Source: Sphingomonadales bacterium Ga0077531
Lineage (GTDB): Bacteria; Pseudomonadota; Alphaproteobacteria; Sphingomonadales; Sphingomonadaceae
NCBI GenBank assembly: GCA_001464915.1
Contig: LNED01000043.1
Span: 106,469-170,468, forward strand
Length of the DNA: 64,000 nt
Direction: 5' to 3'
This document shows, one piece after another, positions 37,337 to 46,550 of the stretch. The position numbers and the translations under genes were made by a program. Below the pieces are notes generated by a model. It worked only from the letters and a program-made list of their open reading frames with translations, had not been told where the DNA came from and made no database searches. Within the stretch, counting starts at the first letter, position 1; each line of letters opens with the position of its first letter.

Positions 37337-37605
37337 GATAAAACTCCGGAAAATTGAGAGAGGGTGCTGGTATTACGATGCCGCTTCCCGGCATTCGGTT
37401 GCTATTTAAAACTCTGGTGCAGTGCACAAGATAAATGTGCAAATGCGAAATGCGCGAAATAGGTTCCAAAGATTGCAACGCATCTGGTGCATATTCTCGG
37501 GAACCGGCTGAAATTGCTTTGAAAGAAAAATGTTGCACCGCAATATCGACCGCCCAGATCGCGGCGGCGCTGGACAGCGGGGGGTGGGCTTCGTAATTCG
37601 CCGCC
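37337..37605. promoter_or_regulatory. Divergent region between the UrcA gene and guaA
   Basis: These 269 bp include an AT-richer block (37400-37530) and must hold both promoters. I see no purine-responsive dyad and no leader structure before guaA; there is also no clear ribosome site before ATG 37606. Confidence 0.3.
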
Positions 37606-39207
37606 ATGAGCGCGCACCCTAAAAGCCCCGTTGCGGGCGATTCCGCTGTCCCCGATTCGATCCTGATCGTCGATTTCGGGTCGCAAGTGACCCAGCTGAT
37701 CGCCCGGCGGGTGCGCGAAGCGGGGGTCTATTCCGAAATCGCGCCATTTACTCAGGCCGAGGCGGCGTTTCGGCGGATGCAGCCCAAGGGCATCATCCTG
37801 TCCGGATCCCCCGCCAGCGTGCCTGACGATGGCAGCCCCCGCGCCCCGCAGGCTTTGTTCGAGGCAGGCATCCCGATCCTGGGCATCTGCTATGGCCAGC
37901 AGGTCATGAGCCACCAGCTTGGCGGCGAAGTGCGGCCCGGCCATGAAACCGGAGAAGGCGGCGAATTTGGCCGCGCTTTCCTGACCGTCACTGCCGAATG
38001 CGCGCTGTTCGACGGGCTGTGGCAGGTCGGCGATCGCCATCAGGTGTGGATGAGCCACGGCGACAAGGTCACGCAGTTCGCCCCCGGCTTCGATATTGTC
38101 GCCACATCAGACGGCGCGCCCTTTGCGGTGATCGCGGATGAAGCGCGCAAGTTCTACGGCACCCAGTTTCACCCCGAAGTCGTCCACACGCCCGACGGCG
38201 GCAAGCTGATTGCCAATTTCGTGCGCCATGTCTGCGGACTGACCGGCGATTGGACGATGGCCGAATTCCGCAAGACCAAGATCGCCGAAATCCGCGCGCA
38301 GGTCGGCGATAAACGAGTCATCTGCGGGCTTTCAGGCGGGGTCGATTCGGCGGTTGCGGCGGTACTGATCCACGAAGCGATCGGCGATCAGCTGACCTGC
38401 GTCTTCGTCGATCACGGCTTGATGCGCATGAACGAGGCTGAGCAGGTCGTCACCCTGTTCCGCGATCACTACAACATCCCGCTGGTGCATGTTGAAGCCG
38501 AAGAGCTGTTCCTTGGCGGGCTCGCCGGCCTCACCGATCCTGAGGCCAAGCGCAAATTCATCGGCAAGACCTTTATTGATGTGTTCGAGACTGAAGCGAA
38601 TAAGGTCGGCGGGGCAGAATTCCTCGCCCAAGGCACGCTTTATCCCGATGTGATTGAATCCGTGTCTTTCACCGGCGGGCCGAGCGTCACGATCAAAAGC
38701 CACCACAATGTCGGCGGCCTGCCCGAACGCATGAATATGCAGCTGGTCGAACCCTTGCGCGAATTGTTCAAGGACGAGGTGCGCGATCTGGGACGCGAAT
38801 TGGGCCTGCCGCCTGCCTTTGTGGGCCGCCACCCCTTCCCCGGCCCCGGCCTCGCGATCCGCATCCCCGGCGAAGTCACCAAGGAACGCTGCGATATCCT
38901 GCGGAAGGCCGACGCGGTGTACCTCGAAGAAATTCGCAATGCTGGCCTATATGACGCAATCTGGCAGGCGTTTGCGGTGTTGCTGCCGGTCAAGACCGTC
39001 GGCGTGATGGGCGACGGGCGTACCTATGACAATGTCTGCGCCCTGCGCGCGGTCACCTCGACCGACGGGATGACGGCGGACGTGTTCCCCTATGACGCCA
39101 GCTTCCTGACCCGCGTGGCCACCCGCATCGTCAACGAGGTCAAGGGCATCAACCGGGTGGTGTATGACTACACCTCTAAACCGCCGGGCACGATTGAGTG
39201 GGAGTAA
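37606..39207 (+). CDS. guaA: GMP synthase (glutamine-hydrolysing)
   Basis: GuaA makes GMP from XMP, ATP and glutamine. The 533-residue protein has the class I amidotransferase with nucleophile in [18 protein letters not shown] (about residue 98) and the His-Glu pair in [11 protein letters not shown], the ATP-pyrophosphatase P-loop [15 protein letters not shown] near 245, and the C-terminal dimerisation domain with [13 protein letters not shown] and the terminal [14 protein letters not shown]. The protein is full length. Purine metabolism is also represented by purH at 55032. Confidence 0.98.
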   Translation: MSAHPKSPVAGDSAVPDSILIVDFGSQVTQLIARRVREAGVYSEIAPFTQAEAAFRRMQPKGIILSGSPASVPDDGSPRAPQALFEAGIPILGICYGQQVMSHQLGGEVRPGHETGEGGEFGRAFLTVTAECALFDGLWQVGDRHQVWMSHGDKVTQFAPGFDIVATSDGAPFAVIADEARKFYGTQFHPEVVHTPDGGKLIANFVRHVCGLTGDWTMAEFRKTKIAEIRAQVGDKRVICGLSGGVDSAVAAVLIHEAIGDQLTCVFVDHGLMRMNEAEQVVTLFRDHYNIPLVHVEAEELFLGGLAGLTDPEAKRKFIGKTFIDVFETEANKVGGAEFLAQGTLYPDVIESVSFTGGPSVTIKSHHNVGGLPERMNMQLVEPLRELFKDEVRDLGRELGLPPAFVGRHPFPGPGLAIRIPGEVTKERCDILRKADAVYLEEIRNAGLYDAIWQAFAVLLPVKTVGVMGDGRTYDNVCALRAVTSTDGMTADVFPYDASFLTRVATRIVNEVKGINRVVYDYTSKPPGTIEWE

Positions 39208-39291
39208 TTCAGGCCGCTTACCTCTTTATGCTGCGCGCCAAATCGCTTATCGCTTACCCTGCTGTTACCGCTTGAGAGGTTCTTGTCCGAG

Positions 39292-39933
39292 ATGTCGATG
39301 TTCCGCCCCTTCGCTCTTTTTGCCGTTCTTGGACTTGGCCTTGCCGCCTGCGCTGAGCCTGCGGCCGACGCGCCCAAAGACGCCGCGACGCAGGCCACGT
39401 CCGTGACCGAAGGCGCATGGTCGCTTGATCCTGCGGGTTCGCGGCTCTCCTATGTCAGCATCAAAGCGGGCGAGGTGGCCGAGGCCAACCGCTTCGACAA
39501 GCTCAGCGGCAGCGTCGCAGCCGATGGCACCGCCACGCTCGACATCGATCTTGCCTCAGTCAACACCGGGGTCGATATCCGCAACGAACGGATGCGCGAG
39601 ATTTTCTTTGAAGTTGCGGGCAATCCCAAAGCGGTGGTGACAGCAAAGCTCGATCCGGCGGCCTTCGCGGGGTTGGCGGTGGGCCAATCGATCACCCGCC
39701 CCATGAAAGCCACCGTGGCATTGAAGGGCGTCGAAAGCCCGGTTGAGACCGAAGTGCTGGTAACCCGCGTTTCGGCTGACCGGGTGACCGTGGTGCCGAC
39801 CGCGCCGGTGATCATCTCGACCGATATGTTCGAACTGACCGACGAATTGGGCGAATTGCGCGCGCTGGCGCAGCTGCCGTCGATCACGCCTGCAGTGCCG
39901 GTGACCTTCACACTCGCCTTCACGCGGTCTTAA
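39292..39933 (+). CDS. YceI-family lipoprotein
   Basis: The 213-residue product begins with a lipoprotein signal ending LGLGLAAC (Cys near residue 20), so Lgt would lipidate it. The mature part carries the YceI lipocalin-like fold: GAWSLDPAGSRLSYVSIKAG, LDIDLASVNTGVDIRNERMREIFFEV, then MKATVALKGVESPVETEVLVTR. Family members bind isoprenoid or amphiphilic molecules in the periplasm. I start at ATG 39292; ATG 39298 is also possible. It follows guaA by 84 bp. Confidence 0.87.
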   Translation: MSMFRPFALFAVLGLGLAACAEPAADAPKDAATQATSVTEGAWSLDPAGSRLSYVSIKAGEVAEANRFDKLSGSVAADGTATLDIDLASVNTGVDIRNERMREIFFEVAGNPKAVVTAKLDPAAFAGLAVGQSITRPMKATVALKGVESPVETEVLVTRVSADRVTVVPTAPVIISTDMFELTDELGELRALAQLPSITPAVPVTFTLAFTRS

Positions 39934-40070
39934 GCGGATCTTTTACCCTTGGGCCTGACGCTACGGCGCGCTGGCCCACGCCGCTGACCTCACAAAAGCA
40001 GGCTTGCAAGGCCTGCTGAAACCCGCTTGTCTCCCGTCCAAACACAGCATTGCACGGGAGAGCACACGTC

Positions 40071-41045
40071 ATGAAAACCGCCATCACTGAAATGTTCGGC
40101 ATCCAGCACCCCATTATTCAGGGCGGGATGCACTATGTCGGGTTTGCCGAAATGGCGGCGGCAGTATCCAACGCCGGGGGCCTCGGGATCATCACCGGCC
40201 TGACCCAGGGCACGCCCGAAAAGCTGGCGAACGAAATCGCGCGCTGCAAGGACATGACCGACAAGCCGTTCGGCGTGAACCTGACCATCCTGCCATCGCT
40301 GACTCCGCCCGATTATCCGGGTCTCGTGAAGGCGATCATCGATGGCGGGATCAAGGTGGTCGAAACCGCCGGACGCAACCCGGTCGACCTGTTGCCGCCG
40401 CTCAAAGACGCCGGGATCAAGGTGATCCACAAATGCACCAGCGTGCGGCACTCCTTGAAGGCGCAGGACATCGGCTGCGATGCGGTGAGTGTTGATGGGT
40501 TCGAATGCGGCGGACACCCGGGCGAGGACGATGTGCCCAACTTCATCCTGCTGCCGCGCGCTGCGGATGAGCTGGAGATCCCGTTCGTCTCCAGCGGCGG
40601 CATGGCCGATGGGCGCAGCCTGATCGCGTCGCTGGCGATGGGGGCGCAGGGGATGAACATGGGCACCCGCTTCATCGCCACCAAGGAAGCCCCGGTGCAC
40701 GACAACGTCAAACAGGCGATCCTTGCCGCCTCCGAACTCGACACCCGCCTCGTCATGCGCCCGCTGCGCAACACCGAACGCGTGCTCAACAATGCCGCGG
40801 TCGAACGCCTGCTCATCAAGGAAAAGGAGCTGGGTGACACCATCACCATTCAGGACATCCTGCCCGAGGTTGCCGGGGTCTATCCGATCGTGATGATGGA
40901 AGGCGAAATGGACCGCGGCGCATGGAGCTGCGGGATGGTGGCAGGCCTGATCCACGATATCCCGACCTGTCAGGAACTGATCGACCGGATCATGTTGCAG
41001 GCGGAGGAAATCATTGCCCGGATGCAGGCGATGGCGCGCGCCTGA
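40071..41045 (+). CDS. Nitronate monooxygenase family FMN protein
   Basis: The 324-residue TIM-barrel protein has PIIQGGMHYVGFAEMAAAVSNAGGLGIIT, CDAVSVDGFECGGHPGEDD and FVSSGGMADGRSLIASLAMGAQGMNMGTRFIAT, the FMN-phosphate loops of the 2-nitropropane-dioxygenase/nitronate-monooxygenase superfamily. It resembles the class often annotated near fatty-acid enzymes, and true nitronate oxidation is unproven. A strong ribosome site (GGGAGAG) precedes ATG 40071. It is probably monocistronic. Confidence 0.9.
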   Translation: MKTAITEMFGIQHPIIQGGMHYVGFAEMAAAVSNAGGLGIITGLTQGTPEKLANEIARCKDMTDKPFGVNLTILPSLTPPDYPGLVKAIIDGGIKVVETAGRNPVDLLPPLKDAGIKVIHKCTSVRHSLKAQDIGCDAVSVDGFECGGHPGEDDVPNFILLPRAADELEIPFVSSGGMADGRSLIASLAMGAQGMNMGTRFIATKEAPVHDNVKQAILAASELDTRLVMRPLRNTERVLNNAAVERLLIKEKELGDTITIQDILPEVAGVYPIVMMEGEMDRGAWSCGMVAGLIHDIPTCQELIDRIMLQAEEIIARMQAMARA

Positions 41046-41213
41046 TCCAGCGGTGACCCATAAACGTCCCTAGGTAATACTTCGCATTCTCTCGGGAAGC
41101 TTCGTGCGGCACCATGCGCCGCGTCAGACCGATTCTGTTGGAAATCGGCGCGGTGCGGGTTCGCTGTGTGCTTTCGGTCGGCTGTGCGCGGCCTGCTGAA
41201 AGGTTTGAACGGG

Positions 41214-41735
41214 ATGTTACCGATGGAATATCTTGCAGCCCCTGCCGCTTTGTGGGGATTGATCAGCTGTGTCGCGCTGGGCGCTTGGGCTTTGGGTCGC
41301 TGGCAAGGCGGTGCGGGATGGGCTGCCAATATGCCCATGGCTTTGCTTCCACCGAGTGATCCGCGCGCTGCGCAGGCCCTGGCAGAGGCGAAGCCGTCGA
41401 CGCCAACGTCCATTCCGGCGCAGCGCAGGATCGACGGCCTCCATGCATTAGACAGCGCGATATCGCTGGGCGATCTGCATGACGAAATCAGCGCGTTCCG
41501 GCGCCGCGAGCAAATTTTTGCCACGCTCGCACCCGGCGCCTTGATCCTGCATTGCCGGCCGATAGCAAGCCAGCGCGATGACGTTGCCAAGGACGGAGCC
41601 TGCTCGCAGGTAGATCGCGCCGACCCAGCTTGCACCTGCGGTGGCGATTGCGGGGGTTCGCTCCACACGGCCGCCACCGTTCAGATTAAGGCATCTCAGC
41701 CTTCGCTGGGTTGGTCATCCTTGACCCGGGTGTAA
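41214..41735 (+). CDS. Unknown small membrane-anchored protein
   Basis: From ATG 41214, with AAAGG about 10 bases upstream, the 173-residue frame begins with one TM helix (WGLISCVALGAWALG) followed by a soluble part with AQRRIDGLHALDSAISLGDLHDEISAFRRREQIF, predicted helical. I do not recognise the family. The last 13 codons overlap the convergent gene at 41696, and the segment after about residue 125 is Cys/Asp-rich and less protein-like (DPACTCGGDCGGS), so a frameshift or an earlier natural end cannot be excluded. An in-frame ATG at 41223 is another start. Confidence 0.5.
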   Translation: MLPMEYLAAPAALWGLISCVALGAWALGRWQGGAGWAANMPMALLPPSDPRAAQALAEAKPSTPTSIPAQRRIDGLHALDSAISLGDLHDEISAFRRREQIFATLAPGALILHCRPIASQRDDVAKDGACSQVDRADPACTCGGDCGGSLHTAATVQIKASQPSLGWSSLTRV

Positions 41736-42175
41736 GGCACAAAATCGTCGAAGAACACCGCACCTGTGAAGATCCCGGTGACCGGATCAATGGTGGTGGC
41801 CATATCGACCCGGCACAGTGACGACGCGTCGAAGCGGTTGATCACCAGGGCATCATTATCGTCGATCTGATCGGGCGAGCGAGTGCGCTGGACGTAGATC
41901 GTGCTGCCCGAACCATAGACATAGGCGGTGCGGTCGATCGTCTGCATCCGTTGGCGCGGGTTTGACCGGATGCAGCTCAGCGGTTCGCCCGCAACCCGGC
42001 CTTCGAGCAGTTTGGCAAGCCGCTTTTCACCCTTGGACTGCGGCGCGGCTTCAGCGTTCGCTTCGACATCAGGCGCAGGTTCGGCCTGAGCAGCAGCAGG
42101 CAACGCGAAAGCAAGCGACAGCGCGGTGGTAAGACCGCCAATTACGGCGCGGGAAGCAGCAGGCAGACGGGTCAT
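41696..42175 (-). CDS. Exported protein of unknown function
   Basis: The 159-residue product has a signal peptide ending at LPAAAQA (about residue 31), a low-complexity acidic stretch, then EKRLAKLLEGRVAGEPLSCIRSNPRQRMQTIDRTAYVYGSGSTIYVQRTR and a second cysteine in ASSLCRVDM. The CIRSNPRQ-to-CRVD spacing suggests one disulfide. I recall similar proteins as hypothetical in sphingomonads; no function is known. ATG 42175 follows a good GGAG site. Confidence 0.75.
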   Translation of the reverse strand: MTRLPAASRAVIGGLTTALSLAFALPAAAQAEPAPDVEANAEAAPQSKGEKRLAKLLEGRVAGEPLSCIRSNPRQRMQTIDRTAYVYGSGSTIYVQRTRSPDQIDDNDALVINRFDASSLCRVDMATTIDPVTGIFTGAVFFDDFVPYTRVKDDQPSEG

Positions 42176-42253
42176 GGCGCAATCTCCGATTCGTGTCAGC
42201 GTATGTAAGCCACACATTGCCTTAACCAGCGCTGAGCAAATCGGCCTTCGCGT

Positions 42254-42502
42254 CTAGCTCGCTCCGGCGGCGATATCGGGCAAGCCCGCCTGATCCGCGC
42301 CGTCTGCTGCCCCACCGCGCAGCACAAAGCGCCGGTCGCAATAGCCGCAATCGACATAGCCGTGCTCGTCGATCTCAAGATAGACACGCGGGTGGCCGAG
42401 TGCCGCCGGGCGATAGCCTGTGCCGCCGCGGATCGCGCTGGCCCCATCGCAGCTGACGCGCCGGGTATCCACCAGCAGGGTTTCGGGAGGGGGAATGTTC
42501 AT
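42254..42502 (-). CDS. NDUFS6-type zinc-finger domain protein (zf-CHCC)
   Basis: The 82-residue protein has the conserved core RVSCDGASAI, then GHPRVYLEIDEHGYVDCGYCDRRFVL, with Cys-His-Cys-Cys zinc ligands as in mitochondrial complex I subunit NDUFS6 and its alphaproteobacterial homologues. It probably helps complex I structure or assembly, as MidA-like proteins do. The start ATG 42502 lies in a CATG whose plus-strand ATG (42501) is in frame with the divergent ABC ATPase, but the ATPase more likely starts at 42594. Confidence 0.9.
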   Translation of the reverse strand: MNIPPPETLLVDTRRVSCDGASAIRGGTGYRPAALGHPRVYLEIDEHGYVDCGYCDRRFVLRGGAADGADQAGLPDIAAGAS

Positions 42503-42593
42503 GGCAATCGCCGATACCCGCGCCGGGTTCGCAGTTCAATTGCCTTTGCGCGGCGACTTGCCGACAGGGGGAGGCTTGCCTAGGGCAGAGACC

Positions 42594-43556
42594 ATGTCAT
42601 CCGAACCCGCCATCCGCATCGATAACCTGGTCAAACGCTACGCGCCTGCCAAAGGCGCCAAGGGCACCGTGACCGAAGGCAAGCTGGCATTAGGCGGGGT
42701 GAGTTTCGATGTGCCGCAAGGGTCGATCTTCGGCCTGCTCGGCCCCAATGGCGCGGGCAAATCGACGCTGATCAATATCCTTGCTGGCCTCGTCAACAAA
42801 ACCAGTGGCGCGTGCGACATCTGGGGTTTCGATATTGATCGCAACCGCCGCAACGCCAGCCGTTCGATCGGAATCGTGCCTCAGGAAATCGTGTTTGACC
42901 CGTTTTTCACTCCGTATGAAGTGCTAGAGAATCAGGCCGGATTTTACGGCATCCCCGCCGCCCTGCGACGCAGCGAGGAGCTGCTCGAAGCTGTGCGGCT
43001 GAGCGACAAGCGCAACGCTTACTCCCGCGCCTTGTCAGGCGGGATGAAGCGGCGGCTGCTGATCGCCAAGGCGATGGTGCATACCCCGCCGATCCTCGTG
43101 CTGGATGAGCCCACCGCCGGGGTCGATGTCGATCTGCGCCGCCAGTTGTGGGAGCTGGTCACGGAGCTCAACCGCGAGGGCGTGACCGTGGTGCTGACCA
43201 CCCACTACCTCGAAGAAGCCGAGGAGCTGTGTGACCGAATTGCAATCATCAACCACGGCCAGCTGATCACCAACAAACCGACCCGCGAGCTGGTCGACAT
43301 GGCGCGCGAGAAAATTGTCGCGGTCACGGTTGCCGCTGATCTGGCGGTGGCGCCTGCGCATGATGCTTTCGTGCGCGTCGAATGGGACGGTGCGCGCGGA
43401 GTTGAGGTGACGTACGACAAGGACAAGCTGAGCGCTGGGCAAGTGCTCGGCATCTTGCAGGAACAGGGCCTGACAGTCGAGGATGTCACCACCCGCGAGG
43501 CCGATCTGGAAGACGTGTTCGTGCAGTTGACCGGAGCAGACGCAGCACAAGGCTAG
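42594..43556 (+). CDS. Lone ABC transporter ATPase (ABC-2 type)
   Basis: The 320-residue ATPase has Walker A GLLGPNGAGKSTLINILAG near residue 55, a Q-loop in IVPQEIVFDPFFTPYE, signature LSGGMKRRLLIAKAM, Walker B ILVLDEPTAGVD and switch His TTHYLEEAEEL. The C-terminal 80 residues match ATPases of ABC-2 exporters (drug, nodulation-like). No permease gene is adjacent; the next gene is a metallo-beta-lactamase-fold protein. I start at ATG 42594 by the usual family start; ATG 42501 would add 31 unusual residues. Confidence 0.88.
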   Translation: MSSEPAIRIDNLVKRYAPAKGAKGTVTEGKLALGGVSFDVPQGSIFGLLGPNGAGKSTLINILAGLVNKTSGACDIWGFDIDRNRRNASRSIGIVPQEIVFDPFFTPYEVLENQAGFYGIPAALRRSEELLEAVRLSDKRNAYSRALSGGMKRRLLIAKAMVHTPPILVLDEPTAGVDVDLRRQLWELVTELNREGVTVVLTTHYLEEAEELCDRIAIINHGQLITNKPTRELVDMAREKIVAVTVAADLAVAPAHDAFVRVEWDGARGVEVTYDKDKLSAGQVLGILQEQGLTVEDVTTREADLEDVFVQLTGADAAQG

Positions 43557-43566
43557 GAAAATCGAC

Positions 43567-44565
43567 ATGATGAACCGCATTGCCGCCGCCGCATTGACCG
43601 CTTTGGCGTTGTCCGCACAAGGCTGCGCGCCGATTACTGCGCAAGCGCCGGTTGCAACCACCACCGCCGCTATCCCCCGCGCCGAACAGCCCGCCGCCTG
43701 CCCCGCTACTGGCGCGGCGTTGCAGGTGCTCGGCAGTGGCGGCCCGCTGGCCGAATGGGCGGGCGGCGAAGGGCGCGCGGGCACATCCTATCTGCTGTGG
43801 ATCGACGGCACGCCGCGACTGCTGATCGACGCTGGCTCAGGCTCGTTTCTGCGCTTTGCCGAGGCGGGCGGCAAGCTTGCCAGCCTTGATGCGATCCTGC
43901 TGACCCATCTCCATGCCGATCATGCCGGAGACTTGGGTGACGTGCTCAATTCAGGCGGGTTCGAGACGCGCACCGCGCCGCTCCCCGTAATCGGGCCTGA
44001 CAGCGCGGAACGGTTCCCCGGCACGGGCGAATTCCTCGCCCGGCTGCTGGGTAAGGACGCGGGCGCGTTTGCCTATAATGGCGGCTTTATCGACGGGAGC
44101 GAGGCCAAATTCCGGCTCGACCCGCGCGACATTCCTACCGCCGCAGGCACCGCTGCCGCCGCTGGGCTGGATGTATCGAACGATTATTCGGTCGTCGCCC
44201 ATCCGGTCAATCACGGCCCCGCCCCGGCGCTCGGCTATGTGATTGAATGGAACGGCAAGGCGGTGGTGATCACCGGCGATCAAAGTGCGCTGTCCGAACG
44301 ATTCCTGGCCGATTTGACCGGAGCCAAGCCGGTGATCCTGTTCGCCCATCACGTCATCAATGGCGCCGAAGGCCAGCCGCGCGGGCTGCACCGCACGCCT
44401 GCGCAAATCGGCGAACTGGCCGGGGCGCTGGCTCCTGCACGGCTGGTGTTGACCCATAATATGCAACGCAGCCTGGCGCCGATGGCAGAAAGCCTCGCGG
44501 CGATCAGCGCGGGCTATGCAGGCGCGGTAACGGTTGCAGCCGATCTGGATTGCTACGCGCTTTAG
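43567..44565 (+). CDS. Exported metallo-beta-lactamase-fold hydrolase
   Basis: The 332-residue protein has an N-terminal signal with a possible lipobox ending in AQGC (about residue 20; the -3 position is Ala, not the usual Leu). The catalytic core has LLIDAGSGSFLRFAEAG, LTHLHADHAGDLGDVL (HxHxDH), a metal His in VAHPVNHGPA, VITGDQSA and VLTHNMQ. It resembles ribonuclease-Z-like or arylsulfatase-like members; substrate unknown. It starts 10 bp after the ATPase stop. Its TAG overlaps the TAA of the convergent small gene. Confidence 0.87.
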   Translation: MMNRIAAAALTALALSAQGCAPITAQAPVATTTAAIPRAEQPAACPATGAALQVLGSGGPLAEWAGGEGRAGTSYLLWIDGTPRLLIDAGSGSFLRFAEAGGKLASLDAILLTHLHADHAGDLGDVLNSGGFETRTAPLPVIGPDSAERFPGTGEFLARLLGKDAGAFAYNGGFIDGSEAKFRLDPRDIPTAAGTAAAAGLDVSNDYSVVAHPVNHGPAPALGYVIEWNGKAVVITGDQSALSERFLADLTGAKPVILFAHHVINGAEGQPRGLHRTPAQIGELAGALAPARLVLTHNMQRSLAPMAESLAAISAGYAGAVTVAADLDCYAL

Positions 44566-44726
44566 GCCTCATCGCCACGCTTGCGCCAATCATGGTGGCC
44601 ATGACGGATGATCGACGCGCCGCAATGCCAACACTCGCCGACATAGACGCGCCCGTCCCACACGACCCCGCGTCGCAACGGCTGATGGCGACCGATCATG
44701 CATCCGACGTTGGAAAGAAACGACAT
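44562..44726 (-). CDS. 54-residue Cys-pair protein (zinc-ribbon-like)
   Basis: ATG 44726 opens 54 codons ending in TAA (44562-44564). The peptide starts MSFLSNVGCMIGRHQPLRR, continues VVWDGRVYVGECWHCGASI and ends in a basic His/Arg tail (RHGHHDWRKR). CWHCG with an upstream Cys and several His could form a small zinc site. I recall conserved peptides of this wording in sphingomonads without a known role. The stop codon overlaps the stop of the convergent metallohydrolase (TTTAG). Opposite-strand frames here are longer but less protein-like. Confidence 0.7.
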   Translation of the reverse strand: MSFLSNVGCMIGRHQPLRRGVVWDGRVYVGECWHCGASIIRHGHHDWRKRGDEA

Positions 44727-44948
44727 TTTGAGCGTGTCCCGGACAGAGAATTAGGTCACCCAGCAACCGAGTTTGCGACCCCCATTGAAGGCGGGGTTGA
44801 AAGCGGGCCAAAGCCGGATGCCGCTCGCGCCGCCGCTTAATATCATGCTGCACTGCAACCTAGGGGCAACCCCTACGTCATTTGGCTTAAACCTGTGTGA
44901 CAGTGCATCGCGCTTGCCCGCCGCCGAATTGCGCGGCATGGCTTGAGC

Positions 44949-46550
44949 ATGGCGCGTATGGATGCAGGCGGGCAGCCGCATGATGTGGTGGTTATTGGCT
45001 CCGGTGCGGCCGGGCTGACGGCGGCTTTGGCGCTGGCGCAAAGCCTGCGGGTGCTGGTGTTGGCCAAAGGCTCGCTCACCGGCGGATCGACCGCATGGGC
45101 GCAGGGCGGGATTGCCGCGGTGCTCGACACCGGCGACACCTTTGAAAACCACGTGCGCGATACCATGGTGGCGGGCGCGGGACTCAACGATCTGGCCACG
45201 GTTGAATTCGTGATCGAGCGCGCGCCGCAATCGATTGATCGGCTGTGCGAGCTGGGAGTGCCGTTCAACCGCGACGCGGACAGCCTCCACCTGACGCGCG
45301 AAGGCGGACATTCGCACCGCCGGATCGTCCACGTTGACGATGCGACCGGGTGGGCGGTGCAGAGCGCGCTGGTCAAGGCGGCGGAGGATCACCCCAACAT
45401 CACCTTGCTGCCGGGCCGCACCTGCATCGATTTCATCACCGATCGCCACCGCGAACAGTTCTCCGCCGCCGGGCGCGTGTGGGGGGTCTATGCGCTCGAT
45501 GAAGCGACGGGTCGGGTCGAACGCCACGTCGGCCGCGCCACCGTGCTGGCGACCGGCGGCGCAGGCCGCGTCTACCAATTCTCCACCGCCCCGCGCGGCG
45601 CGACCGGGGATGGCATCGCAATGGCATGGCGGGCGGGCGCGCGCGTCTCCAATATGGAGATGATGCAGTTCCACCCGACCTGCCTCTACAATCTCGACGT
45701 CAAGAACTTCCTGATTACTGAGGCTGTGCGCGGCGAAGGCGGGCACCTGCTCCACCCCGAAACGGGCCGCCGCTTCATGGTGGATTATGATCCCGAACGG
45801 ATGGAGCTCGCTCCGCGCGATGTGGTGGCGCGGGCAATCGATGATCAGATCAAGCGCTTCGGGCTCGATTACGTCCACCTCGACATCAGCCATCAGCCGG
45901 CCGAATTTGTGCGCGGGCATTTTCCGATGATCTACGACAAGTTGATGAGCCTCGGCATCGACATGACGACGCAGCCGATCCCGGTCGTCCCCGCGCAGCA
46001 CTACACCTGCGGCGGGGTGGTGGTGGACTTGGCCGCGCGCACCGACATTCCGGGCCTGTGGGCGGCGGGCGAATGCACCGAAAGCGGGCTGCACGGCGCG
46101 AACCGGCTGGCGTCGAACAGCTTGCTCGAATGCTTCGTGTTCGGTGAGGCGGCAGCGCAGGACATCCTCGCCCGTTGGGACAGCCTTGAGGATGTGCCCG
46201 CGATCCTGCCATGGGACGAAAGCCGCGTGACCGACTCAGACGAAGAGGTGGTGATCAAGCAGAACTGGACCGAAATCCGCCGCTTCATGTGGAACTACGT
46301 CGGCATAGTCCGGACCACCAAACGGCTGGAACGCGCCGCGAGCCGGATCGACCTGCTGACGCGAGAGATCGAGGATTATTACGGCGCGTTCCGGGTGACG
46401 ACCGACCTGATCGAACTGCGCAACCTGCTGCAATCAGCCGAGCTGATCGTGAAAAGCGCGCTCGCCCGCAAGGAGAGCCGCGGGCTGCACTACACTCTCG
46501 ATTATCCCGAGCTGGCGGATGAGCCGAAGGATACGGTGCTGGTGCCTTGA
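44949..46550 (+). CDS. nadB: L-aspartate oxidase
   Basis: NadB oxidises L-aspartate to iminoaspartate, the first step of de novo NAD synthesis. The 533-residue FAD protein has VVVIGSGAAGLTAALALAQ at the N-terminus, STAWAQGGIAAVLD, GGHSHRRIVHVDDATG, QFHPTCLYNLD, VVPAQHYTCGGVVVD and GLHGANRLASNSLLECFVFG. Starts at TTG 44943, ATG 44949 and ATG 44958 are possible; I chose 44949. The C-terminus ADEPKDTVLVP is repeated in a remnant at 47011-47049. No nadA or nadC is nearby. Confidence 0.96.
   Translation: MARMDAGGQPHDVVVIGSGAAGLTAALALAQSLRVLVLAKGSLTGGSTAWAQGGIAAVLDTGDTFENHVRDTMVAGAGLNDLATVEFVIERAPQSIDRLCELGVPFNRDADSLHLTREGGHSHRRIVHVDDATGWAVQSALVKAAEDHPNITLLPGRTCIDFITDRHREQFSAAGRVWGVYALDEATGRVERHVGRATVLATGGAGRVYQFSTAPRGATGDGIAMAWRAGARVSNMEMMQFHPTCLYNLDVKNFLITEAVRGEGGHLLHPETGRRFMVDYDPERMELAPRDVVARAIDDQIKRFGLDYVHLDISHQPAEFVRGHFPMIYDKLMSLGIDMTTQPIPVVPAQHYTCGGVVVDLAARTDIPGLWAAGECTESGLHGANRLASNSLLECFVFGEAAAQDILARWDSLEDVPAILPWDESRVTDSDEEVVIKQNWTEIRRFMWNYVGIVRTTKRLERAASRIDLLTREIEDYYGAFRVTTDLIELRNLLQSAELIVKSALARKESRGLHYTLDYPELADEPKDTVLVP

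Noticed and set aside
44550..44840. 96-codon plus-strand frame after the metallohydrolase gene
   Set aside because: It overlaps the convincing 54-residue minus-strand peptide and itself looks non-protein-like.
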